Part shown: piece by piece, positions 45,820 through 55,052 of the stretch | Layout: every line of letters begins with the position of its first letter | How positions within the stretch are numbered: position 1 is the first letter of the stretch | DNA from: Leptospira perolatii | GTDB taxonomy: Bacteria; Spirochaetota; Leptospiria; Leptospirales; Leptospiraceae | Direction: 5' to 3' | DNA length: 64,000 bases | Assembly: GCF_002811875.1 (NCBI RefSeq) | Contig: NZ_NPDZ01000001.1 | Span: forward strand, 372,001-436,000 | The notes under the pieces: model-generated | The model's database searches: none | Seen by the model: only the letters and a program-made list of their open reading frames with translations | What the model was told of the DNA's origin: nothing | Made by a program: the position numbers and the translations under genes

Positions 45820-46889
45820 TATTTTTCGTTCCTTTTATTGAGCCATTTTATGATCGAAGGAAATACATCTTCCTCTGCTTTTCTTCCGACGACTAGATCT
45901 GTATGTCCGTAGTCATCAGCATGACCTTTGCTCCTCGAAGCAATGAACAAGGTTTTGTCGGTCGAGCCAACGGAATCGTAGGCGTATCTCAATGAGTAGG
46001 CGAATCCGAGTTTGTCTCTCCTGCCGGCTACAAATAGAACAGGAATCTTTATGTTTGATAGGTTGGAACTATAGCTGATCTTTCCGTCTTCGGAAACGAA
46101 CTGGCCGATCTCTACTACTTTCTCCATTTGTCTAGCTTCTCGTTTTGCGACTGAGGCAATCGCAGTTGTCATCACACCTGAAACTATCTTGTCGTCTATG
46201 TTATCAGCGTGCCAAAAGATCTCTTCGAAATTCCTTTTAGGAAGAAAAGGGATGCCAGTCCCGCCCCTGACTGCTGACCAAGTTTCCGTAGGAACCACAG
46301 GCCATAGATTCATTGCCCAGGAGAATTTGGTCCAGAGGGATAAAGCCCTGGAAGGTGGATCCATGATCGAGGGAGAGCCGATCGCGACAAAGTTCGAAAT
46401 CCTATTTTCGGAATAACTTCCTAGTCGGGCATAGATAATCATTCCGCCTAGACTGTGCCCGACCCAATTTACTTTATCTTTTCCTGTTGCATTTAAAACA
46501 TGCTTAATCGCAGCATCTGCATCTTTTGTAATATAATCATCTATTGAATAATCGAAAGTTTTTTCCCCCCAGAAGATCGAAGGCGATCCGGCTTCTTGTC
46601 GGCCTCGTAGCTCCAGTAACCAGACATCGTATCCTTCCTTTTGCAAATTGTATACGATCGATGACTTTTCATTGATCGTTAGGTAGAGTCTGTTCGCGAT
46701 GATCCCGTGGCATACGATGACCGGATATTTTTTTGGAGGGGTTCCTGCAAGAGGAGGGAAATGCTCCAAGGTTAGATCCCAACCGTCGGATGTCTTCGGG
46801 TGATGGATCTCTCCCTTTAGCGAGATTGTGGTGGAGCAATTCATTTGAAAGACGAATAGAACTGCGAGAAAGAAGAACTTACGGACCAT
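45819..46889 (-). CDS. Alpha/beta-hydrolase lipoprotein
   Basis: A 356-residue protein with a signal ending QMNC (acylated Cys about 18) and an alpha/beta-hydrolase fold. It has VICHGIIANRLYL (about 58-70), the nucleophile elbow GHSLGG (about 143-148), and FVAGRRDKLGFA (about 294) as the acid region. The C-terminal GHTDLV (about 330) carries the likely catalytic His. The pattern is typical of lysophospholipase/esterase enzymes. Located upstream of and overlapping by one base the related lipoprotein gene, and convergent towards the soluble lipase gene beyond it. Confidence 0.78.
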   Translation of the reverse strand: MVRKFFFLAVLFVFQMNCSTTISLKGEIHHPKTSDGWDLTLEHFPPLAGTPPKKYPVIVCHGIIANRLYLTINEKSSIVYNLQKEGYDVWLLELRGRQEAGSPSIFWGEKTFDYSIDDYITKDADAAIKHVLNATGKDKVNWVGHSLGGMIIYARLGSYSENRISNFVAIGSPSIMDPPSRALSLWTKFSWAMNLWPVVPTETWSAVRGGTGIPFLPKRNFEEIFWHADNIDDKIVSGVMTTAIASVAKREARQMEKVVEIGQFVSEDGKISYSSNLSNIKIPVLFVAGRRDKLGFAYSLRYAYDSVGSTDKTLFIASRSKGHADDYGHTDLVVGRKAEEDVFPSIIKWLNKRNEK

Positions 46890-47020
46890 AAGCAGCGATG
46901 CTTATTTCTTTCGAGCTGGAATCAAGGAAAATTCAAGAGTTATAAATACTGTTAGGTGAGATGTCAGACCATGGCAAGGACTGGCAAATGAAAATTGCAG
47001 AGCCCTGCTGTCGGAGAATG

Positions 47021-47716
47021 TTAAAATTTAGCGAGGATAGAATCTACGGCTTTCTTAATACCTTTGAAGAAACCGAGCTTCTCTAGAACCGGATTGCACC
47101 AGCCGGTCGTAATGCAAAAGTAAGAGTCGTGTGGCTTGGTGTGATGAATCTGGTGATGGCTCGGAGAAAGGATAACTCTCCTTTTCTGCAGAAACGCAAT
47201 CCATTTGGACGGAGAATCCTGGTGAGCCCATTTGTGGATTTGGTTCGTAAAGAAGATGGCAGCCAACACGAATACCCAGAAAATCCTTCCCCAAGGTATT
47301 TCAGATTCGTCATAAGAAGCGAATAGGGCATAAAGAAGAATAGGTAGCGAGACCAAGCAATTGTTTCCATTGGTCTCATAGAAATCGTGTCTAGTAATTC
47401 CTTTGGGATCTACATGGTGGTCGCGAAAAGGAAAAATAAAGGCCGGACCGACATAAGGCGTGTGCTCATTTCCAAAACTATCCCCGAGAAAGTGCACAAA
47501 CCCTGAGAAGAAATCGGCAGTAATATAGGCCGATAAGATTAATCCGAATATAATCAAACTTGCACTTAAAGTGTCCTCGAGGATCGCACTAGCTAACACC
47601 AAAGAAAACTTGAAGCATAGGTATCCTATTAAAAGTAAGAATGCGAATACGCTAAATACTTCTATCACTCGATGAATCTTTATGGGACTTGGAAACAAGG
47701 TTCGTAGAAGGCGCAT
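47021..47716 (-). CDS. CarF/PEDS1-type plasmanylethanolamine desaturase family protein
   Basis: A 231-residue membrane protein of the CarF/TMEM189 (Kua) family. In Myxococcus CarF and animal PEDS1, the family introduces the vinyl-ether bond of plasmalogens. Conserved His-motifs: FVHFLGDSFGNEHTP (about 73-87), RDHHVDPKGITRHDFYE (about 98-114), QIHKWAHQ (about 160), and SHHQIHHT (about 184-191). Three or more hydrophobic helices are present (about 20-60 and 120-155). Plasmalogen formation in this organism is inference from the family. No lipid-synthesis partner gene is directly adjacent. Confidence 0.8.
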   Translation of the reverse strand: MRLLRTLFPSPIKIHRVIEVFSVFAFLLLIGYLCFKFSLVLASAILEDTLSASLIIFGLILSAYITADFFSGFVHFLGDSFGNEHTPYVGPAFIFPFRDHHVDPKGITRHDFYETNGNNCLVSLPILLYALFASYDESEIPWGRIFWVFVLAAIFFTNQIHKWAHQDSPSKWIAFLQKRRVILSPSHHQIHHTKPHDSYFCITTGWCNPVLEKLGFFKGIKKAVDSILAKF

Positions 47717-47874
47717 GGTGCCAATTTCATCAAATTTACCAATGTCTTGAAAGTGTTTTTACACAATCTAGCCTTAGTTACATCTAAAAAATAAACGATT
47801 TCCGAAATCAGGCTTTCCATTCGCCCGAATCATTTTATCATAGATGGCACTTTTTCGGATACACGGTTCTAAAA

Positions 47875-50250
47875 TTGAAGATACCGAACATATTAAGTCC
47901 CCCAGCGTATGCAGATGCGGAGAAGGACTCTGCTATCAGGCTACTGTACGGTCTGATGAGCTTGTGTTTCGTTTCTGCTTTGCTGTTTGGGCTTTTCTAT
48001 CCGTTCGTTGCGGAACCTCCGATAGAAGTTTATCTACCGATTTACGCTCTTCCTTTTATCTTGATCCTTTCGCATTTTCTGCTTCGGTCCGGAAGGACTA
48101 AGATTGCAGCTCACGCTTTGATCGGTTTCGGTTGGATTCTTGCATTTGCTTGGATTAGTAAAGAAGGAGGAATCCACTCTGTTTTATTTTCCTTATGTAT
48201 TGTGATGATCGTACTCTCCTTGTTAGTTTTGGATGAGAAATCTACCTATGTTTACGCTTCGATTGCGATCTCTATTGCCGCAGCTCGAATGATCTCCTGG
48301 GACAATCGGTTTTGGATTAATTTTTCAGGCAGACAGGGCGACTGGATCATGCTCGCCGGACAAGTTCTAGGATTTGTTTTCCTGATTCTTTTGATGCGAA
48401 TCGCCTTATTCGGTTTTAGAAGGATCAAAGACGAAATATCTCAGATACAACGATATGCGAAACTGGGGGGCTGGACTTTAAACACGGTCACTCACCAAGC
48501 AATTCTTTCCAAAGAATATCTAGCGCTTTTGGGTGAACCGGAGGCAAAAGAAATCCAAATACTTTCCTTCGAAGAATTCCTGCAGCGATATGTAATTCCA
48601 GAAGATATCCCGAAAGTAATCGGAATGATGAGCGAGGCTCTTAAAAATCGTCACGATCCTAATTTCTCCTCCGTATTTTATTACAGAACAAGGCTTAAGA
48701 ATGGAGAGATAAGATACATCTTAGTAAACGGAAAATACCGGGACGATGTAGTGGGATTCGGAACGGCGCAGGACATTACCGAAATACAAATTGCACAGGA
48801 AGAATTGAGAAGAAGTCAGGAACTATTTTCGAAAGTTTTTCAGCTCAGTCCGTATGCGATCGCAATTTCCACGATGGATGAAGGCAGATACATAGATGTG
48901 AATGACGGGTTCGCGAGCCTCTTCGGTTATACAAGAGAGGAAGTCGTAGGAAGAACTACATTCGAAATCAATTTATGGGTGGATCCAGAGCATCGAATGT
49001 ATTTCGTAAAGAAGCTCCTAAAAGATGGTCTTTTAAAAAACGAAGAAACCGAGTATCGAAGAAAAGATGGCAGGATCATTCAGGCCGAATTCTCTACAAG
49101 AGTCGCAATTATCAATGGACAGCAATGGCTAATCTCCGTCGTGAGAGATCTTGCAGACAGAAAAGAGGCTCAGAAACTTAGAATCTTGAACTTGGAAATT
49201 CTGTCACAAAAGGAGTTGATCGAAAAACAAAAAAGGGAACTCGAAAATACGCTGGAAAATCTAACAAGGACTCAAAGCCAACTCATCCTTTCCGAAAAAA
49301 TGGCAGCGCTTGGTCAGCTCGTTGCCGGTATCGCGCACGAATTGAGCAATCCGATCGGCGTGATACGATCCTCAAACGAACTACTAAAAATTCATTTTGC
49401 GAAAAATGAACAAAAGATAGATCGGGCGATCCAAATATTAAGCTCTCTAGATAAGGAACAGAAAGAGGAGCTAATAAGAATTTTCGAAAAAGCAAAAACT
49501 TGTCCGGACCTTTTATCTCCCAAAGAGCTTCGCCTGAGAAGCAAGAATTTGGAGAGTAAACTGATGGAACGCGGATTTGAGAATGATATAAGGAATCTAG
49601 CCGAAGGTATTGCAGAGAATGGATTGGATTCGTTCCTGGAGGAGTTCCCCAAATTGTTCGGTAGTTCGGATTCCAGAAATGTTTTGGAGTTTGTGTTGGA
49701 AGAGATCCAGGCGGAACGACATAGCAAGCTCATCGAGATGTCGGTTGATAGAACATCAAAAGTCGTTTATGCACTCAGAAACTATTCCCACTTTGACGGT
49801 TCCGGTCAAAAGTCTCAAGTTTGTCTTCAGGAGAATTTGGAAACCGTACTTACGATTTATCACAATCAACTTAAATCCGGGATTGCAGTTACGAAAGAAT
49901 ATAATCCTGTACCAAATATCCAGGCAAATTCGGATGATCTTTTACATGTCTGGTCCAATCTGATTTATAATGCAGCGCAAGCTATGAATTTTTCTGGAGA
50001 GTTGCTAGTCGGTGTCTACGAATCCGGTAAGGAAAGGGTAGAAGTCCAGATCAAAGACTCTGGCCCTGGAATTCCCGAGGCGATTCAGCATAGAATCTTC
50101 GAACCTTTTTTTACAACGAAAGCTAGGGGCCAAGGATCTGGATTAGGATTGGACATCACTCGAAGAATCGTAGAAAACCACAAAGGAGAGATTCGGTTCG
50201 AGACTTCCGAAAAGGGTACGACCTTTTTTGTAACTCTTCCAATTTGTTAA
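47875..50250 (+). CDS. PAS-domain membrane sensor histidine kinase (paralogue 1)
   Basis: A 791-residue histidine kinase. Five or six membrane helices cover about 15-180, then a first PAS-like domain (about 190-305) with a FGTAQDITE end and a second PAS (about 312-430) ending VRDLADRKEAQ. A coiled coil leads to the H-box GIAHELSNPIG with the phosphoacceptor His488. The N-box NLIYNAAQAM begins about residue 695, so the H-to-N distance is about 207 residues instead of about 110. The extra part sits between the two DHp helices. G1 and G2 boxes (KDSGPGIPE, GQGSGLGLDIT) are intact. Start is TTG, since the ATG at 47844 is out of frame. No response regulator is adjacent. Confidence 0.82.
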   Translation: MKIPNILSPPAYADAEKDSAIRLLYGLMSLCFVSALLFGLFYPFVAEPPIEVYLPIYALPFILILSHFLLRSGRTKIAAHALIGFGWILAFAWISKEGGIHSVLFSLCIVMIVLSLLVLDEKSTYVYASIAISIAAARMISWDNRFWINFSGRQGDWIMLAGQVLGFVFLILLMRIALFGFRRIKDEISQIQRYAKLGGWTLNTVTHQAILSKEYLALLGEPEAKEIQILSFEEFLQRYVIPEDIPKVIGMMSEALKNRHDPNFSSVFYYRTRLKNGEIRYILVNGKYRDDVVGFGTAQDITEIQIAQEELRRSQELFSKVFQLSPYAIAISTMDEGRYIDVNDGFASLFGYTREEVVGRTTFEINLWVDPEHRMYFVKKLLKDGLLKNEETEYRRKDGRIIQAEFSTRVAIINGQQWLISVVRDLADRKEAQKLRILNLEILSQKELIEKQKRELENTLENLTRTQSQLILSEKMAALGQLVAGIAHELSNPIGVIRSSNELLKIHFAKNEQKIDRAIQILSSLDKEQKEELIRIFEKAKTCPDLLSPKELRLRSKNLESKLMERGFENDIRNLAEGIAENGLDSFLEEFPKLFGSSDSRNVLEFVLEEIQAERHSKLIEMSVDRTSKVVYALRNYSHFDGSGQKSQVCLQENLETVLTIYHNQLKSGIAVTKEYNPVPNIQANSDDLLHVWSNLIYNAAQAMNFSGELLVGVYESGKERVEVQIKDSGPGIPEAIQHRIFEPFFTTKARGQGSGLGLDITRRIVENHKGEIRFETSEKGTTFFVTLPIC

Positions 50251-50588
50251 TCGCTCTAAAATAGGTTAATGATTGTTAGATGGAAAACTTTTGGATATAA
50301 GCAAAAAATAAGTGCGGAAAAACTTTGCGACACAGAAATGGCTTTTGGACAAAATGAAGACATAAAGATTTTATAAAATGATTTATTTCTTTTTTTAAAA
50401 ATTTCTGTTTAGATCAAAAATCTCTTCTATCAATTGTGGTAAATATTGTCTGTCCGAAACGCAATATTCGGATTACTGCATCGAAATCAGATTACGCTTA
50501 ACGTTGCAGTGTCGAATATCTTCGCTTCAAATGGTGGGTTGGCTTATCGGTCGGGATTTGAAAATAAGGTGCAAACGGAAATTACTAG
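50251..50588. other. Intergenic region between tandem kinases
   Basis: About 340 bases, AT-rich, with A/T runs. I see no ORF, no RNA gene and no strong inverted repeat. It may hold the promoter of the second kinase, but I cannot place its elements with confidence. Confidence 0.5.
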
Positions 50589-52964
50589 ATGCGATATCGA
50601 ATGTTGGATTTACTGACCCCGCCGGTCTATACCGATGCGGAAAGAGATTCGAAAATTAAGATCTTATATTGGCTCATGGGATTGGCTGCGGGCATGTCAG
50701 TTCTCTATTCCGTGCTCCATCCCTTAATTACGGATAGAACGAGAGATACTCACTATGTAATCGTTTTGACAATCTTGGCAATCGCTGTCTGTCATACTTT
50801 GGCGAAGAACGGAAAGTTCATACTCGGTGCCCATGTTTTTGTGCTCTATCTTTGGGCAATGATGGCTTCCTCCTCTTTTATCATAGAGGGCGCGTTAGTC
50901 GGTTCGATTTCACTCTTTTCCGTTCCGATATTAGTTGCTTCCATGGTTTTGGGAGAAAAAACAACGTACTCGTATGCGATATTTTCCATTCTTACCTGTA
51001 TTGTTCTATTTTTTATACAAGATGTTGGGTTGATTCCTCTAACAAAGGGAATTGATGTAAAAGAAACACTGCTAACACAGGTGCTTGGATTCATTACTGT
51101 TGCAATATTACTTATTTCGAATCTTAGAGGGTATGGAAGAATCAAAGAAGAATTCAGCGATATACAAAGATATGCTCAGTTAGGCGGCTGGATGTTCGAT
51201 ACCAGAACTCTAGAGTTAACCTTGAGCCAAGAATATCTTTGCGTTTTAGGTTACCGCAGGGCAAAGTCTGCCAGGACATTTAAATTCACGGACTTTTTGT
51301 TCAATTATGTGGATGAAGACGATAGAGGAAAAATCGTTTCTGTTTACAATACTGCAATTGCTGAAAGAAAAAATCCCAGGTATACCGCCGAATTTGTTTT
51401 TAAAACAAGAGGAAGAACTGGAAAATATCGGTACATACAGGTAAGGGGAAGTTACAAAGAAGAACATCTAGGATTCGGGACCGGACAGGATATTACCGAA
51501 CAATATAAATCCGAAGAGGAACTTAGAAAAAGTCAGGAACTCTTTTTGAAGGTATTTAGAATGAGTCCGAATTCGATTTCTATTTCAGACATGCGTACTG
51601 GTACTTATATAGATGTAAATGAAGCGTTTACAAAAACTTTCGGTTATACTCGAGCAGAGGTGAAAGGAAAAACTTGTGCTGAAATTGGGATATGGAAGGA
51701 CCCGAAAGAAAGGAAGCGGATCATAATCAAGCTCCTAAAAGAAGATATTATATTAAACGAAGAACTCTGTATTTTGTCAAAAAACGGAGAAGTTAAACAT
51801 GCAGAGTATTCTGCACGAGTAGTGAATATTGCCGGGAAGGAATGCTTGATAGAAATGGTCCGGGATATTTCAGACCGGAAGGAAGCCCAGGAACTGAGGC
51901 GATTGAATCAGGAAATCTCGGCTCAGAATCAATTTATCGAAGTGCAAAACTCCAAGCTTGCCGAAGCGATGGAAAGCATCAAAAGGACTCAGGCTCAGAT
52001 TTTTCAATCAGAGAAGAGGGCTTCTCTTGGCCAAATCGTAGTTGGACTTGCACACGAAATAAACAATCCGCTGGCAGTCATTGGTTCATCTAACGAATAT
52101 TTGGCGGATTATCTAGAAAGAACGAATAAAAGAGCAAATGAAGCTGCGGTTATTTACGAATTACTCGATACAGACACCAGAGAACAATTAGAACGAATGA
52201 TCGACATGGGTCAAAGGGCTGTAGAGATTCCAACTCCACGGGAAATTAGGAACAAGGCTACAAAAATAGAACCTGCGCTATCGGGGCTCGGTTACCATAA
52301 TCCAAAAGTATTAGCCGAATGGCTTGTGGAATCCGGTTTGGAAGAATCTCCTATCCAATTTCCTAAAGTATTTGAATTTGAACAAGGACCGCAACTGGTC
52401 CAGTACGCTTTGGAAGAAGTTCAAGCAATTCGGTCTAGTAAAATGATTAGAATGTCGGTGAATCGAACGTCTAAGATCCTTTACGCCCTGCAGAATTTTT
52501 CGCATCCGAATCACTCCGGAGAAAAGACTTTGGTAAACTTATTTGAGTGCTTGGAAACAGTATTTACGATCTATCACAATCAGTTGAAGTCGGGTGTCCA
52601 AGTAGTAAAAGAATATAATAATCTTCCCTTGATTGAAGGATATGCAGATGATCTTTTGCATGTCTGGATGAACCTAATTTATAATGCAGCTCAAGCGATG
52701 CATTTCCAAGGCGTTTTAACTGTTTCTAGTTTTTGGATTTCGGAGAACGAGGTAGAAGTACGAATCAAAGATACCGGTCCAGGGATTCCAGAAGCGATTC
52801 AACATAGAATCTTTGAGCCCTTCTTTACTACCAAGGCACCGGGCGAAGGGTCCGGTTTGGGACTAGATATCGCTCGAAGAATCGTGGAAAATCACGGAGG
52901 CTCGATTCGGTTTGAGACTTCTTCGAAAGGAACTACTTTCTTCGTAAGGCTTCCAGTCGGTTAG
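50589..52964 (+). CDS. PAS-domain membrane sensor histidine kinase (paralogue 2)
   Basis: A 791-residue kinase, the same length and domain order as the gene before it: membrane part (about 18-180), two PAS domains (the first ending FGTGQDITE, the second ending VRDISDRKEAQ), a coiled coil, H-box GLAHEINNPLA with His489, an insertion of roughly 100 residues, N-box NLIYNAAQAM (about 695), and G boxes KDTGPGIPE and GEGSGLGLDIA. The last 200 residues are close to its paralogue and the sensor part has diverged more, which indicates a tandem duplication with sensor divergence. The insertion is shared by both. ATG at 50589; the ATG at 50601 is an alternative. Confidence 0.84.
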   Translation: MRYRMLDLLTPPVYTDAERDSKIKILYWLMGLAAGMSVLYSVLHPLITDRTRDTHYVIVLTILAIAVCHTLAKNGKFILGAHVFVLYLWAMMASSSFIIEGALVGSISLFSVPILVASMVLGEKTTYSYAIFSILTCIVLFFIQDVGLIPLTKGIDVKETLLTQVLGFITVAILLISNLRGYGRIKEEFSDIQRYAQLGGWMFDTRTLELTLSQEYLCVLGYRRAKSARTFKFTDFLFNYVDEDDRGKIVSVYNTAIAERKNPRYTAEFVFKTRGRTGKYRYIQVRGSYKEEHLGFGTGQDITEQYKSEEELRKSQELFLKVFRMSPNSISISDMRTGTYIDVNEAFTKTFGYTRAEVKGKTCAEIGIWKDPKERKRIIIKLLKEDIILNEELCILSKNGEVKHAEYSARVVNIAGKECLIEMVRDISDRKEAQELRRLNQEISAQNQFIEVQNSKLAEAMESIKRTQAQIFQSEKRASLGQIVVGLAHEINNPLAVIGSSNEYLADYLERTNKRANEAAVIYELLDTDTREQLERMIDMGQRAVEIPTPREIRNKATKIEPALSGLGYHNPKVLAEWLVESGLEESPIQFPKVFEFEQGPQLVQYALEEVQAIRSSKMIRMSVNRTSKILYALQNFSHPNHSGEKTLVNLFECLETVFTIYHNQLKSGVQVVKEYNNLPLIEGYADDLLHVWMNLIYNAAQAMHFQGVLTVSSFWISENEVEVRIKDTGPGIPEAIQHRIFEPFFTTKAPGEGSGLGLDIARRIVENHGGSIRFETSSKGTTFFVRLPVG

Positions 52965-52975
52965 TTTTTTCTTAT

Positions 52976-53006
52976 ATATGAGAAGCTTCGTAAAAGCTTC
53001 TCATAT
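52976..53006. terminator. Bidirectional terminator between kinase 2 and msrA
   Basis: A perfect 13-base stem (52976-52988 with 52994-53006) and a CGTAA loop. A T-run precedes it and the stem ends at the msrA stop. It probably ends both convergent transcripts. Confidence 0.7.
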
Positions 53007-53524
53007 CAGCGCTTCAGAAATTTTTCGATTTTTGGGCGAATGACGTAATGACAATAAGGCTGATTGGGATTGGTCCGAAAATAATTTTGGTGGTAGCCTT
53101 CTGCCTTAAAAAACTTTGTTAAAAGAACAATCTCTGTGACGATCTGAGATTTGAATTTCTCCTGCGCTTTTGTCCTGGATTTTTCAAAGATCGCTTTTTG
53201 ATTCTCATTTTCGTAAAGTATAATACTCCTATATTGAGGACCCTCGTCGTTTCCCTGACGATTGCGAGTCGTTGGATCATGAGCTTCCCAAAAAATTTCC
53301 AGGATACTTTCAAAGGATATTATATTAGGATCGAATCCAATTCGTATAACTTCCGCGTGGCCAGTTTGGCCAGAGCAAACTGATTTGTAATTGGGGGAAG
53401 GGTCATGACCTCCTGCATAACCTGATTCTATGCTTTCTACGCCTTTTACAAGTTGGTAAATTGCCTCCACACACCAAAAACAACCTCCACCCAGAGTGGC
53501 ATATTCTAGTTTGTCCTGATTCAT
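53006..53524 (-). CDS. msrA: Peptide methionine sulfoxide reductase MsrA
   Basis: Reduces methionine-S-sulfoxide in oxidised proteins. The 172-residue protein contains the catalytic GCFWC near its N-terminus and SGYAGGHDPSPNYKSVCSGQTGHAE, plus PTTRNRQGNDEGPQYRS, as in the family. ATG 53524 is chosen because an AAGGAG lies about 6 bases upstream; the frame up to 53554 has no site. There is no fused MsrB domain. It stands alone between a convergent kinase gene and a divergent DUF1564 gene. Confidence 0.93.
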   Translation of the reverse strand: MNQDKLEYATLGGGCFWCVEAIYQLVKGVESIESGYAGGHDPSPNYKSVCSGQTGHAEVIRIGFDPNIISFESILEIFWEAHDPTTRNRQGNDEGPQYRSIILYENENQKAIFEKSRTKAQEKFKSQIVTEIVLLTKFFKAEGYHQNYFRTNPNQPYCHYVIRPKIEKFLKR

Positions 53525-53601
53525 AAAGCTCCTTGTTTGGAATTTGTTTTCCAAATCCCAAAAGTTAAAGCAGGTGATTTTTATTTATCACCGTAACTGG
53601 T

Positions 53602-54045
53602 ATGAAACTTAGACTGATTCAAACTAATCCTATAAAAAATTCAAAAACTAAATCTCTTTTGGCAGCCTCTTCTAATTCTGAAAACGGAGTTTGCACGCTA
53701 ATTTTACCGCAGCGCACGCATCGTAGATATAAAAAGCATTGGGATACAAGCAAGTCGGCTACGAAGTGTTTAAAAGAGTTACTTGAAACGTATTCCGGCA
53801 GCATCGACCGAATCGAAAGATTGAATTCGAACCCGATATTTGTACGATACCAAAGGGCCAAGACGAAAACAACTTGGGTCAGAATCAACTTTAGACCCAG
53901 GCAATCGGATTGGATAAAATTGGGAAACCTTGCACGGTTTCACGGAGTATCCAGATGTTTCTTGTTTGTTTACTTGCTCGAGAGATTCTTAACCGGAGAC
54001 CGCCCGGCTGGCTCTCTGTCTATCAAACAGAAGCGAGCTGCGTAG
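53602..54045 (+). CDS. DUF1564 family protein
   Basis: A 147-residue basic protein of the DUF1564 family, which I know only from Leptospira genomes, where many copies occur. The family-typical end WVRINFRPRQSDWIKLGNLARFHGVSRCFLFVYLLE (positions about 92-127) is present, as is a TLILPQRTHRRYKKHW segment (about 32-47). Its function is unknown; the helix-turn-helix-like spacing in the C-terminal part could fit DNA binding. It is divergent from msrA and convergent with the universal stress gene. Nothing mobile is seen beside it. Confidence 0.75.
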   Translation: MKLRLIQTNPIKNSKTKSLLAASSNSENGVCTLILPQRTHRRYKKHWDTSKSATKCLKELLETYSGSIDRIERLNSNPIFVRYQRAKTKTTWVRINFRPRQSDWIKLGNLARFHGVSRCFLFVYLLERFLTGDRPAGSLSIKQKRAA

Positions 54046-54140
54046 TTAGGATAATCTTGTCATTCGATCCCAATTTTTCAAACTTGATAGGATGGAATGA
54101 CAAGCGCTCTTTTAGTTCAGTCCAAAGTTCGCTAAAAAAT

Positions 54141-54851
54141 CTACCTGTTTCCTTTTCTAAGGATTAGATAAGAAACATTCTTCATGTCGAGTAAATGAGA
54201 ATGGAAACCTTTGTAAGTATCATATTCCAATATTACTAAGTTCTTATCTATAAAATGGTCCTCCTGTAGAGAGAAGGGTAGCCAAGGAACAAAGTGGCTA
54301 GAGGTCTCTAAACTGTATTCTTCCGGAGCCGATCCGGCATGGACAGCAATTGGTTTCTGAATAAATTTGGAAAGACCTTCTGCAAGTGGAAATAGCTCCA
54401 TCGAAGCGATCCCAGGTGCAAGTAATACTGGTTCTATCGGAGAACGTAAACCATTGTCTGCTAAAACAGCAATATCCGAATCGGAAAGCTCGTGCAATAT
54501 TTCTCCAACCCGGCCGCCCAAAAGATCATTGGAAAACAAGGAACCCGAAGCACCTAACAATAGCAAATCGGCTTCCTTTGTCCTGGCCATTTCGACTATA
54601 CCGGGAACGATCCAGTCAGACGGAAAACCTACCGTTTCAAAATTCAGATTTGCTCCGGCGGCCTCTTGCCTAACCGATTCAAAAATCTCATCTTCTGTAA
54701 GACGAGGAAATCCTTCAGATTCGGATTCGACTGAAATAATATGTAATGCTACGATAGAAAGGTCTTGTCCCGATTTTGCAAATAAGGATCGCGCAAGTCC
54801 GAAAAGTTTAGCTCCCATTTTGGGATTTGCGAAAGAGACAAGTATATTCAT
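54141..54851 (-). CDS. Universal stress protein family protein
   Basis: A 236-residue protein with a USP-like alpha/beta fold in its first 145 residues: MNILVSFANPKMGAKLFGLA, IVALHIISVE, and LLLLGASGSLFSNDLLGGRVGEILHELSDSDIAVL. The last contains a G(2x)G(9x)G-like ATP-binding loop pattern, as in ATP-binding USPs. The C-terminal 90 residues look like a shorter, degenerate second unit (PVLLAPGIASMELFPLAEGL). USPs bind ATP or act in stress responses; a specific function cannot be given. It is convergent with the DUF1564 gene. Confidence 0.7.
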   Translation of the reverse strand: MNILVSFANPKMGAKLFGLARSLFAKSGQDLSIVALHIISVESESEGFPRLTEDEIFESVRQEAAGANLNFETVGFPSDWIVPGIVEMARTKEADLLLLGASGSLFSNDLLGGRVGEILHELSDSDIAVLADNGLRSPIEPVLLAPGIASMELFPLAEGLSKFIQKPIAVHAGSAPEEYSLETSSHFVPWLPFSLQEDHFIDKNLVILEYDTYKGFHSHLLDMKNVSYLILRKGNR

Positions 54852-55052
54852 GAATCACACCTATGCCTGAGTCTATGCAATATTAGATCTCGCGAACGCA
54901 ATCATCCGCATAAATCGCAATAATGATAGGGCGCTTTTCGAGACTAGGTCAAATATTTTTTGTGATTCAAGCCTCGTTGTTAAGCGCACTAAACTTTTTT
55001 TGAAGCATAAATCTGAAACTATGCCATAAACCTTTTCCTTCCAACCAGGAAT

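Noticed and set aside
47844..48101. ATG-started frame before the first kinase
   Set aside because: It is out of frame with the kinase and lacks any domain; the paralogue shows that the kinase begins near the TTG at 47875.
53602..54045. DUF1564 gene as sign of a mobile island
   Set aside because: Family copies elsewhere may lie in variable regions, but no integrase, attachment site or composition change is visible here.
54367..54870. 167-residue plus-strand frame antisense to the universal stress gene
   Set aside because: Ser/Pro-rich shadow with no start signal; the minus-strand protein shows a real fold pattern.
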